In this document: one piece after another, positions 50,604-61,496 of the stretch
How the letters are laid out: each line of letters starts with the position of its first letter
Position numbering within the stretch: position 1 is the first letter of the stretch
Assembly (NCBI RefSeq): GCF_963259705.1
Contig: NC_081851.1
Span: 59,232,855 to 59,296,854, forward strand
Direction of reading: 5' to 3'
Source: Myotis daubentonii
Lineage: Eukaryota > Chordata > Mammalia > Chiroptera > Vespertilionidae
Length of the DNA stretch: 64,000 nt
Translations under genes and position numbers: made by a program
The notes under the pieces: model-generated
The model's input: only the letters and a program-made list of their open reading frames with translations
What the model was told of the DNA's origin: nothing
Databases searched by the model: none

Positions 50604-51269
50604 GATGCCGACAAACTGGCTCTCCCGATGAGCCCCAGCCCACTTAGCCCGAGCCCCATCCCCAGCCCCAACCCGAAACTTGAGAATTCCACCCTCCTGA
50701 CCGTGGAGCCCTCCTCGCTGGAGAAGAGCAAGGGCTTCTTTGTGGACGAGTCCGAGCCCCTTCTTCGCTGGGACTCCACATCCAGTGGCTCCTTTATTAC
50801 CAAAGAAAAGAAGGACACGGTTTTGCGGCAGGTACGCCTGGACCCCTGTGACTTGCAGCCTATTTTTGATGACATGCTCCACATTCTGAATCCTGAGGAG
50901 CTGCGTGTGATTGAAGAGATTCCTCAGGCTGAGGACAAGCTGGACCGGCTATTTGAGATTATTGGCGTCAAGAGCCAGGAAGCCAGCCAGACCCTCCTAG
51001 ACTCTGTTTATAGCCATCTTCCCGACCTGTTGTAGGACGCAGGGAAGACTGCACTCTGGAAGTTACTCATCTTAGTGTCAGGGTGGTTGGTTTTCTTGTT
51101 GTTGCTTTTGGTATGTGTATGTTTGTGCGCGCGTGCGTGCGTGTGTGTGTGTGTGTGTGTGTGTAACAGAGTAAGTATATGGCCAGTCTTTTGAGTCCTT
51201 TCCTTTTTTTTGTCGTTCCCCCCCCCCCCCGCCCTTCTGGGAAGTTAGTTTATAAACCTTTTCAAGATA
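50604..51269 (+). pseudogene. TNFRSF21: TNFRSF21 (DR6) C-terminal retrocopy, fused to L1
   Basis: Intronless copy of the last part of death receptor 6, a TNF-receptor-family membrane protein with a cytoplasmic death domain. Only the C-terminal tail after the death domain is present, about 150 of some 655 residues, from the [16 protein letters not shown] region to the natural end HLPDLL and stop (51033-51035). Extracellular repeats, membrane segment and death domain are absent. Near 50785-50795 about eight residues present in the human protein (after DSTSSGS) are missing in frame. The 3' UTR follows (GTGT run, poly-C) and is cut short by an A-rich tail without an AATAAA. The frame is open through the L1 part (no ATG there, the 195-codon frame begins at TTG 50448). 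The first in-frame ATG is 50628, giving 135 codons. No disabling mutation is visible, but it encodes no signalling domain, so pseudogene is the safest call. A small expressed protein is possible. Confidence 0.93.
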
Positions 51270-51320
51270 AAAAAAAAAAAAAAGAAAGAAAGAAAAAAAA
51301 AAAAAGAAAAGCAAAACCTC
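51270..51320 (+). repeat. Poly(A) tail and right target-site duplication
   Basis: A-rich stretch with AAAG interruptions to 51305, then GAAAAGCAAAACCTC (51306-51320), identical to 50388-50402. The tail belongs to the retrocopy. Confidence 0.92.
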
Positions 51321-52879
51321 AATGAATGTACACATTTCCCCACGTTGCTATTAATAAACATGTAGATATAGTGGTACTGATAAAGGCAAATGACCTGATG
51401 AGCTCAATGAAACGGGTGCAAACAAGTAAAGGCTTAAACTAGGGCACTTCTACATTTATAGGGTATACACTCTCAACAGTTATATTTGAAAATGAAATAT
51501 TCTCAAGACTTTCTTAATCTTATTTGAGAGTAGAAAAATCAATATACTATGTAACAAGAAATACAGCGATGAACAGATATAATAGCAAGTCATAAGTCTT
51601 CTTATATTTATGCGATTCAAAGACTGAAGGTAACTTTTAAATACCTCATATATTGCCAAGTGTTCAGCTTAAAGAATGTCTTTCCATAATGCATTTTACA
51701 CAAAGCAAAATGAGACTACTGGGAATAGTGTAAAAAAAAAAGCTCCTGCCTGATCTATACTATCAGAATGTCTTTACTAACCTTATGCAAGGACAGTGCT
51801 TCTCGTAGCAAGAATATTGCTCCAGAAATCTCATTGCTAGAGAATGTTTGAGGGCAGCTTGTGCTTAATTTAGAACAATACTGTCAACATTAACCTAAAT
51901 AGCTTATTTTAGAACTTGTAAAATAGTACAGCATATGGTGATGACATCACCAGACTTCATCGGTACCTGGGACAATACTATTTGAAATAATTAGTCACCC
52001 TGTTTCTTCCTGTCGTCTTACAAGCTACCAAACTAATCACTAGAGAGGAGAAGCACTTCACATTCACATTAATGTTGAATGACAAATGTGAAAATGATTT
52101 GACGAACTATCAGAGACAAAACAAATAAATGCTTTTACAGTATTGGAAAATGTTTGTGTTTGAGAAATAAGCTCTTGTTCAGTGATGGTTTTTCTCTGCT
52201 CAAAAGCACTACATAATTAATATCCTATACTATTTAGCATGCTTACTTTATCATTTTTGAAATACCACGCTCTAAGGCCACTGACCTCAAACCATTCTTT
52301 GTTTTCTATTGAATGAAACTTCACTTATATGTATGATTGCATACATTTTTAGGCAAAAGTAACATTTAAGGATCAAAACAATTTCTTACTTCATTTAATT
52401 CAGACAATAAATACTAAGGCTAGATTAAAAAGGAATTAGAGAAATCACAGGAAAATGGTTTGACAGAAACAAGTCATCTTATTACATTCAGCTTGTTGAG
52501 GTGTCATGTCTGATTATTTGAGTGGCAGGTATAAAGACTCCTTGTGTATAACGATGACAGGATTTTATTTTCTACATTGACAATCTGTAAGTTCACATTG
52601 CTAACAAAATGATGGTGGTGTCTCTTGCTTGGCAATAAGGCAGGACAGACATCTAGACTGATCCTCCCAATAAAAAACACAAATAGTTGGGTTAACACAT
52701 TTTTAAATGGATCAAGAGCAGGCGAGCATGTGCAAAGAATCAGAGGTTGAAAAATGAATGAAAAAGGGAACAAAGGGGGGTGATCTGATCTGCTTTCATA
52801 TGAAGAGCACTTGCGAAATCGAGTGAACTTGAAGTCCAATTTGTATGAATTAAGGGATGTGGGAAGTCTAGTAGGAAAT
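51321..52879. other. Non-coding stretch
   Basis: No gene is supported. A 111-codon minus-strand frame at 52504-52839 has no recognisable domain. Confidence 0.45.
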
Positions 52880-53830
52880 CCTACTTCACAAAGCTAGGGA
52901 GAACATTGAGAAAATAAAATAAGAAATTAAAGTACATATAAATGGACTAAATGTAGTAGAGTAGTTAAAAGACAAAGAGTGTCAAATTGAATAAAAACAC
53001 AAATTCTAGATATTCAGTTTTATAAGAAGCACACCTAAAAATCATTAGGATGAAGAAAGTTTGAATGAAAAATAATAGAAAATGTCTACCAGATGGAACA
53101 TATACAAGAGTGTTTTGAAGTATTTAATTTTAAACTAGATAGACTGTAAGCCAAAAGTCATTTTGTAGATAATGTCACTCCCTAACTTCCATTTACAAAG
53201 AAAGTATAATAATTTAAATTTGAATCCAAGGACTATGATAACCTCAAATATATCAATTTAAAAAAATTATAGTACAACCATAGAGAGAAATAAACATATC
53301 TACCATGTAGTGGGATCTTAATAAACTTTTTTTTTTTTTATAGATCAAGCTGCCAAAAAATTGGATATAGAAGATATAAAACCCAGGTAATAAATTTTAT
53401 CTAATGGGGGAGAGGGGTGCTTTAGAATACTGTACTCAACAAGTTAAGAGTACATATTATTTTCAAACACACAGGAGATATTTTAAAATGATATTTTTAA
53501 ATATACTAAGCCATGAAAAATTTCATCATTTACAATAAAAATCTCTGATAACAATGTAAGAATTCAATAAAAAAATGTGACTAGAATAAAACTGATATAT
53601 TTGGAAATTAGGAAAAATTTCCAAATAATATATGCATAAATAAGAAACCAGAAACAAAATCTTAAAATTCTGTAGAGTAATAAATAGACAAAATATTTAA
53701 AAAATATATGTGATATAGCCCAAGTGATACTTAGAAAGGATTTTATAGGCTGTATTAGTATAGTAGTGCTACCATTATGAATTGCCATGAACTTAGCAGT
53801 TTACTCCAACACACATTTATTATTTTACAA

Positions 53831-54031
53831 CTAGAGGCCTGATGCATGAAATTCGTGCAAGAGTAGGCCTGCCTTCCCCTGGCTGCTGGCACTGGCTTCC
53901 CTCTGGTACCTGGACCCAGACTTCCCTCAGGCCCCTGGCAGGCACATAGAACCCGGGCTTCCCTGGCAGCCCTGGCTTCGTCTGGAAGGATGTCCAGTAT
54001 AATTAGCGTATTATGCTTTTATTATTATAGA
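53831..54031 (-). mobile_element. Helibat-type Helitron, short, reverse orientation
   Basis: 201 bp: starts CTAGAGGCCTGATGCATGAAATTCGTGCA and ends ATAATTAGCGTATTATGCTTTTATTATTATAGA, flanked by A and T. The interior has CCTGGC/GGCTTCCCT reiterations. It lies inside the old L1. Confidence 0.92.
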
Positions 54032-54221
54032 TTCTGTAGGTCAGTAGTCTGGTATGTCCTTACTGAGCTAAACTAAAATGTCAATTAGTCTTTTCATTTT
54101 GACCCTCTCTGACCCCTCTTCTGTTTCTCTTCCACTCTTAAGAGATCACATGATTAGACCTAAATCTACTAGATAGTGTAGGATGGAGATTTATCTATAA
54201 CTGTTTAATCTATCTACCTTA

Positions 54222-54444
54222 TTTTTTTTAAAAAATATATTTTATTGATTTTTTACAGCGAGGAAGAGAGAAAGATAGAGAGTTAGAAACATCAATGAGA
54301 GAGAAACATCGATCAGCTGCCTCATGCACATCCCCCACTGGGGAAGTGCCCACAACCCAGGTACATGCCCTTGACCGGAATCGAACCCGGGACCTTTCAG
54401 TCCGCAAGCCGATGCTCTATCCACTGAGCCAAACCGGTTTTGGC
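54222..54444 (-). mobile_element. VES SINE, reverse orientation
   Basis: Minus-strand head GCCAAAACCGGTTTGGCTCAG, B box GGTTCGATTCC, full body and A-rich tail at the left. It also sits in the old L1. The right side borders a 20 bp A run, so no duplication can be read. Confidence 0.95.
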
Positions 54445-57239
54445 AAAAAAAAAAAAAAAAAAAATACAAATAATACCCAAATCAAGGATAGAATTATATC
54501 AGCAGTTAAAAACCACTCTACAGTTATAATTATGCATATAGACAGTTTTATATGCAAATTCTCCAGTCATTCAAGGAACAAATAACTTCAATCATACACA
54601 AAAATATAGCAAAGAATAGAGAGAGATCACACTAACAAATTTTGTAATGCTCGCAAAACTTAAACACAAAATAATCTATCAAGTACAGAAGAATAAAAAG
54701 TACAAGTCAAACACATTTAATATAAATGAAAAATTCTAAATCAATGTTAGCAAATTAAACCCAACCACATTTAGAAAAGATAATACATCTGTTCCTTGAA
54801 TAGTTCAATGTCATTTCATCACAACGTTGATGAGATGTAGTAGGAACTTGACTCGTTTATATAAGTTAGCTGAAATTGCTTTTGTTATATGCCATTTGGT
54901 TGCAGGTCCAAGAACCTGTCAACGATGTTAAGTGAGGATTTACTAAACACCATAACTAAGATCAATTGATCTTAGCAATGGAAAGTTTATTTAACATTAG
55001 AAAATCATCTCATGCCATTTTCTAAATTTAAAATAACTAAATGAGAATAAATCATATGATAATTTCAATATATTATGATAAAATAGAGTCTGCATTCCTT
55101 AACACATCAGTAAGAAGAGGTACCATTAGTAATCTGTTAAAATAAAATATATTTACTATAAACCTACAGAAAACATCATACTCTTTAATGTTTGTATAAG
55201 ATATAGGGTGCCAGCTAGCATTTTTTTCAATACGATTCTTCCCTAAAGAGTAAGAGAAGAAAAAGAAATTAAAGTCTAAGAATTGGAAAAGAACATTTCT
55301 AACTTCATTATTTCAGGTAATGATAATTAAGTAGAAAACCTCAAGGGGAACCCAGATAATGCATTAGATTTAATTAGAGGAAATGGCAAGTTTGGATACA
55401 AAATCAAAATCTAAAAATTAATTTCTATTCACTAGAAAAATTATTAGTATTACTTAATAAACATATCAATAACATTAAAAGTAAAATGCCACTTATGAAT
55501 ATTAAAATACATAAAAGTTCTTTATGAGAAAATTACAAGACTTTATTTTAAGCTATTTTTTTTACAAGGCCTACATCAATGGTATTATGCTAATTAGGAA
55601 AACTTAATAGGTAATTAATCAGTTATTCCCAGCTTGGTCTATCTATAGAATTAATATAATTTCAAAAGAAATTCTAAAAGAGTGTTCTATGAAAACTGAG
55701 AGATGATTTTCAATTTTATGTGGAGGATCGAAGGTAAAAACTGACAAACCACTATTAAGAAAGAAGAACAATTTGGGATTACTTGCCATATCAAATATCC
55801 AGAATTATTGTAAAGTTATAGTTACTAAATCAGCATAGTAGTGAGATATATAATCAATTGATGTGTGGAAGAGTTAGAGAGCTCAATAATAGACCCATGC
55901 GTGTATGCAATAGTGATTTATGACAAAGTTTGCATTCCAGATAAATAGGGAAAGAATGAATTTTTCAACAAATGATGACCATATAAAAAAGTCAATTTCA
56001 GGTGAAGTAAGGACAGAGGTGTGATGACAAGTGTTGAAAAACCCAATGTGCCCCAAGAAAATCCCCTGAACAAACAGCCAAAGAAACTTTTGATTTTAGT
56101 GTTTACAATTTCTGTGTGAAAAGTATTCCCATCGTGGTTTGTTTCAAGCTACCAATGTGATGTCAAACAGCTACCAAATTTCTGAGAGTGTAGTAATCGG
56201 CTCTTGCAAGCCACATAAGCAGTCTGGAGACTGCTGATTATTAAAGTCTTAAATATGAAAGGAGAAACTTGTAGGAGACAACACAAAAGCTTATATTTAG
56301 GTCTTTGAAGTTTGGATGATATCTTATGACTAAAGATAAGAAAAATAAAAAAGTTATATTTTTGATTAGAAAGAGCAATTTCTATTTATCATAAGGCACC
56401 ACACAAATGAAGACAAACTTTTTCAAGAGATGTAAATAATAAACATTTTTTCTAGGGAATATGAGTAACTTTTACAACTCAACAAGAAATATGGACAGAT
56501 ATTTCACTGGAGTAACATAAATAGCTAATAGACATGTAATAAGATTTCCAATATAAAAATCACAGAAATGCAAGTGAAAGACATCACAAAATGGCATGTA
56601 CTTCAACAAGATGGACAAAAATTATAAGTCTGACAAAACCAAGTGTTGGTAAGACATGAAACAATGAAAACTCATTATAAAGTAATTATGAAAATAATTT
56701 TGGATAATAATTTAGAGTTGTTTAATAAAATTATTTTCATAGTTAGATATTTTTTACTGAGATCTGTAGACCCTCAAAAGGTACCTAGAGATATTTAAGA
56801 GGATCTGGGTTCTTAGGTGGAAAAAATATTACATCTTTATTTATATTAATCTTCAACTGAAATTTAGTACTTTTTTCAATTATGAATGAAGATTAACAAT
56901 CTGTGGTAGTATTAGCAACACCTTGAATTTATCATCACAGAAGTTATAGATATATAACTTGTCACAGCTATTGCAATATTCTCAAATATAATTTATGCTA
57001 AGTATTTCTTTGAAATTGAGGCAGTAATTATACCATTGCTAGATATTATTATTTAATGTGATAATAAAGAACATTTATTGCTATAACACATTTAAGAAAA
57101 ATATTTTAATGTATTTTCAAGTAACTGGTTTTATTTTAAGCTTGTTTTACCTATTTAAAATGTATAAAGCACTTAATTCTTCATAACATTGTTATGAAGA
57201 AGATGTAAACTGACAAAGGACTTCATAACATGAAATAGT

Positions 57240-57540
57240 TTAAGAATCCTGGCATATGTACATCAAGAATTTGTGTTAGATTGTTCATAACAATACGGTT
57301 TATAATAGCAAGAGTTGGGAATAATTAAAAAATCTCATCAGTTATAGAATGCATAAAAATTGTGGGGTTTTTTTGCATCATAGAATACTATATTGTGGTA
57401 AAAAATAAGCTATATCAGTTTTGTTCATTTGTTTTAACAACATGGTAACTCTTAGCAATAAAATACCTAAAGAATTAGTTGAAGAAAATACAATAAAAAT
57501 TCTGTTTACATCATACACAAAAACAAAAAAATAAAATAAT
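57240..57540 (+). mobile_element. Ancient L1 ORF2 end fragment
   Basis: GGCATATGTACATCAAGAATTTGTG.., AACAATACGGTTTATAATAGCAAGAGTTGGGAATAATT and ATCATAGAATACTATATTGTGG follow the L1 order near the ORF2 end. Likely the continuation of the relic at 52880-56710. Confidence 0.6.
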
Positions 57541-57585
57541 GCCTTATGTTTAGGGATTCTAAAAAAATGTGGCAAAGCTATTTTT

Positions 57586-57786
57586 ATTTTATTTTTAATT
57601 TATTCTTATATTTTTCTTTATTTTATTCTTTTCCCATCACCATTTATCCCCCGTATATCCTCTTCCACCTCTACCCACACTCCATCCCACCACAATCACC
57701 CAGTCACCACACTGTTGTCCATGTCCATGAATTCTCCGTCTCTCTCTATCTCCCTGTCTCTCTGTTTCTCTCTCTTTTCTTTCTTT
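57586..57786 (-). mobile_element. 5'-truncated L1 3' end with TSD, reverse orientation
   Basis: About 200 bp of antisense L1 3' UTR (CCCATCACCATTTATCCCCC.., CACCACACTGTTGTCCATGTCC) with its A-tail at the plus-strand left. A perfect 16 bp duplication, TGGCAAAGCTATTTTT, lies at 57570-57585 and 57787-57802. Confidence 0.9.
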
Positions 57787-57802
57787 TGGCAAAGCTATTT
57801 TT

Positions 57803-58334
57803 TAAAGCAAGGGAATGATAAAGATTAATTTCTGATAGCGGTTACATCTAAGCCAGTAGAAGCAAATTGGTAGGGAGGTGTGTATAAAGCTCTTCAAAGG
57901 TGAAGGCAGTACCTATATTTAAAGTAACGTTGTGGGTACAGAGCTATGCCTTGTAGTGTTATTCTTTTCCCCTTACACTTTATTTGGAGCTATAATTTGA
58001 ATTTAATTGACATTTAATAATAAATGGTTCTCTTTTTGTGTGGCCTTTATATTGCTATCACATTTATAAAAGTTAAATTAATATTTTTCATAAGGTCATG
58101 TAAGGGATCTGTTCCACACTCCTAACCTCCTCTATGCTGCAGATATAGTAGAGGGTGTGACCTAAGAATGAAATAGTTGCTTTTCTTAACTTGAAGAGTT
58201 GTAATTCATCAAAATATTTGGAAAATGAAACAGAAAGTGATTTGAAAAGAGAATATAGCAAATACGAAAAAAAATGACCCAATGAATAGAAGTATGGGTG
58301 ATCATTTTTACTTTTATGTAGAGATGAAATTTTT
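57803..58334. other. Non-coding stretch
   Basis: No gene or recognised repeat. Confidence 0.5.
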
Positions 58335-58342
58335 GTCTAAAG

Positions 58343-58553
58343 CAGTGGTTCTCAACCTTCTGGCCCTTTAAATACAGTTCCTCATGTTGTGACCCAACCA
58401 TAAAATTATTTTCGTTGCTACTTCATAATGGTAATGTTGCTACTGTTATGAATCGTAATGTAAATATCTGATATGCAGGATGGTCTTAGGCGACCCCTGT
58501 CAAAGGGTTGTTCGACCGCCAAAGGGTCGTGACCCACAGGTTGAGAACCGCTG
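58343..58553 (+). mobile_element. SPIN-type non-autonomous hAT transposon
   Basis: 211 bp from CAGTGGTTCTCAACCTTCTG to GGTTGAGAACCGCTG. It carries the diagnostic SPIN interior words CAGTTCCTCATGTTGTGACCC, AACCATAAAATTATTTTCGTTGC, TACTGTTATGAATCGTAATG and GGATGGTCTTAGGCGACCCC. A perfect 8 bp duplication, GTCTAAAG, lies at 58335-58342 and 58554-58561. There is no transposase, and the middle of the longer SPIN form (after TGATATGCAGGAT) is deleted. SPIN is a family known for horizontal spread into several tetrapods, the little brown bat lineage included. Confidence 0.93.
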
Positions 58554-58561
58554 GTCTAAAG

Positions 58562-61351
58562 GCTGCTATATGGCTTCTCTGGCTCTTAAAAATATACAAA
58601 TTAGGAAAGCTTGGTACCTTATAAAGAATTTTGGAGAACTTTTCAAAACTAGGTTCACAATAAGTTCCTTGTTCTACTGATGGGTTACATTTCATTTGTT
58701 AACTGAGATTAGATTTCCATTAATTTTAAATACAATTGACACACTCTCCAATTAGTTGGAGAGACACAGAAAATCACAAAGGTGCGTGCCTCCCCAAAGA
58801 CCCTTGAGAATGCAAACAAGCCGAAGTGTATATAAAATAATTAGTAAAAGCTTTGCCAGCTCAATGGGATGGCAGTTAACCCCAAAGTGACTCTGGTCGC
58901 AGATGTGAACTTAGAATTTGAAATAATCTTATTCCTCTGGTCTCATAGCTACCATAAGGAAGCAGACAATAAAAAAAAAAAAACACACACACACACACAC
59001 AAAACAAGCTTAGGAACTATCTTAATGATGAAAATAAAGCAATTGGAAACATAATAAAATTTTTCCCTTGTAGATGAAGTAATAATAGAACTGATCCTAT
59101 TTTTATCATGCTTGGGAAAGTATGAAGATAAAATGCACGCCCCCCCCCCCCCCGCCCCGCTTCAGTGGGAGTAGGTCAATCTTGAGAAAAGCAAAGATAT
59201 ATTGCATTTAAAAGTTGTTGGGTATTTTTTTTCAGCCATGTAAGGGGTGAGAATGTGGGCCACTTTTTACCTAAAGGCTTTATTTTGAGCACGAGATCAC
59301 AAAACAAATGAGTGGCTAAAAAGTATCAGGACCATTTGGCCCACCTGCAGCCTTTCCGAAGGGGACTCCAAGAAACATTGCAAAATATAAGAGCATCTTC
59401 GCTGTAAGTACAGGTCTTTGGAGGTGGCCAAGTGTGCCAGCACATGTGTGCAAAGCCATTGCACCTTATGCCTCCAATTGGAGCTTGTTTCAGCTTTAAA
59501 AACAGTCCAGACTGTTGAGTCTCCCCTTTAGGAAAAAAATAGCTCAGAGGCAGAAGGGGTGCCTGGGGGGGAGGGAGGGAGGGAGTAACATTAGGTCCAG
59601 GGGAGAAAGCAGTTGCTTAAGATGGAACATATGGATTCCCAAAGCTCGCATTAGAGTCACTTTTCAAACCTCCTACCTGTTGAGTTTCTTTTTGTGCGTC
59701 TCCATTTTTCTAGTCTCTGGAGCACCAAAAGAGTGACAAAGCACTTTACAGCTGTCAGTGGGAAATCTGGAATCCTTGCTTCAACGACCCCTGGTTTGTT
59801 CAGATTGGTGATCTCGTATAATTCCTAGTAGACAATGCATTTTCAGTGTTTTCTGGAGATTTCTAAGTGCAGGAGAAGGGCAAGGGTTCTGTTCTGCGAC
59901 TCTTCTCTGCTTCCAGCTGATGCTCTTTGTGAAAAATCCAAGTAATATTTTAGTTCAACTTGATCTTGAGCCGAGGCCCACTGCCACCTCTGGGGTGGGT
60001 CTTGAGCCTACATTCCAAGTGACAAGGTCCCATGCCCAACAATAGGGTCAGGCTCCTGTTCTCCTAGGACAGGCTCTTGTCCCAAGGCGGTTAGGGACTA
60101 TGTGAGCAAGTCCTAGAAAAAGCTCGAGGCCACCAGCCTCTCTTCTCCTGCCTGGAAAAGCGCGCCTCTATGAGGAACGGACTTCATGTACAGTTGCGAT
60201 TGTGACTAAGTTATGCTCCAGACTTTCTCTAAAAAAAAAAAAAAAAAGTTTTTTAATCATAATGGCATAGCGTAACCCCTGAGATAGTGGGTTGCATTGA
60301 GAAATCTAAGAAACAGTCATGTTCTTCAGAATTCAGTGTACTCATAGAATATTTTTAGAAATAGCACTTTTTTTTATTGTTTGAAACAGATGTATGTCTA
60401 AAGATAGTTGTTTGCTTCATGTCATCAAAAATATGGTAAACATGCTAATTATATACTCAAACTTAATTCTAGAATAGCCTACTTTTCACTTTATTAAAAT
60501 GATTTTCCTATTTCATCCCAGAGTTTATGCAAATTCACACACACCTGTGATAAAAAAAAATGGTGTCTTTATTTAGTATCTGAATATAAATAGAACACAG
60601 AACACAAGAAATACCTCACCCACTGAAAGGAATGTGTCTCTTTTCTAGTAGAAGTGACATGTCTTATTACTTACACTAATTAGCCATCTTATTTCAGGTT
60701 AAAATCACATTTCAGGGACTTAGGTCCATGGGCTTTTCTTTTCCTTGGTATATTGCAATGATACTACTAAGGTTGACCTTCAGGTTTCCTTTTTCTCATA
60801 ACATATCAGAAACCACTCTTTTCCTCAAATTCCAATAATTATTTAAAAATTATTACAAAAAAATTAAGCCTTGAATATTATTTTCATAGTTATGGAATAA
60901 GATTATGAACTGAACAGAACATAATTAATTATAACATGAATAATTCTTAAAGTTATGTACAATTCTATTTATTATATTTAGTGTCAGCGTTGTTGTGGTA
61001 TGAATCATCAAGCCTTAACGGAGATTTTGTTTATAACCAAATAATATTATCTTTGTTCAGAGTACAGGCAATCTAAATTTGTCTAAAGATTGTCCATATA
61101 ATGAGGATGGAGATATAACAACATCAAACTTAATTGTGATTGAAAAGCCTTGATCATAGATGGGAAAATTCAAAGAACAACTTTCCTAAAAAAGAAAATA
61201 GGACTTGACCCATAAAGTCAAGAGTTGAACATAAAATGACACAAAGCAATATGCTCAACAATCTGAATATTGTACACTACTAACAAATATAAATCTTATG
61301 CATTACAACCTGGAGTCCGTGGCTCTAGATCTTCATCAACTGCATTATATT
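58562..61351. other. Non-coding stretch
   Basis: A CA run at 58983-59002, a poly-C at about 59138-59152 and a short GGGAGGGAGGGAG run near 59570-59585. 59700-60200 is less AT-rich with a few CpGs (GCGCGCC near 60161) but no clear exon. The rest is AT-rich. Confidence 0.45.
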
Positions 61352-61496
61352 TTTCCTTCCTTCCTTCTTTTCCCCTCCCTCCCTCCCTCCCTCCCTCCCT
61401 CCCTCCCTCCCTCCCTCCCTCCCTCCCTCCCTCCCTCCCTCCCTTCCTTCCTTCCTTCCTTCCTTCCTTCCTCCCTTCCTTCCTTCCTTCCTTCCT
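61352..61496. repeat. (CCCT/CCTT)n pyrimidine array
   Basis: About 145 bp made of CTTC units, then CCCT units, then CCTT units, all pyrimidine on this strand. The Pro-Ser-Leu and Gly-Arg-Lys frames across it are artefacts. Confidence 0.96.

Larger units (their letters stand above)
52880..56710 (+). mobile_element. Ancient L1 ORF2 relic, broken by later insertions
   Basis: Eroded sense ORF2 in order. 52930-53180 has the endonuclease/RT linker region (AAATGGACTAAATG, ATTCAGTTTTATAAGAAGCACACC, TAGACTGTAAGCCAAAAGTCA). 53700 has ATGTGATATAGCCCAAGTGATACTTAG. 54500-54780 has ATTCTAAATCAATGTTAGCAAATTAAACCCAACC. 54970-55110 has ACATTAGAAAATCATC and AATCATATGATAATTTCAATA. 55150-56000 has ACTATAAACCTACAGAAAACATCATACTC, TTCAAAAGAAATTC, TTAGAGAGCTCAATAATAGACCC. 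56460-56680 holds a later part. 56020-56330 does not look like L1. No frame survives. Confidence 0.75.

Noticed and set aside
50492..50884. 130-codon open frame on the minus strand
   Set aside because: It is the antisense shadow of the TNFRSF21 retrocopy; its Ser/Gly-rich content mirrors the Ser-Pro codons on the other strand.
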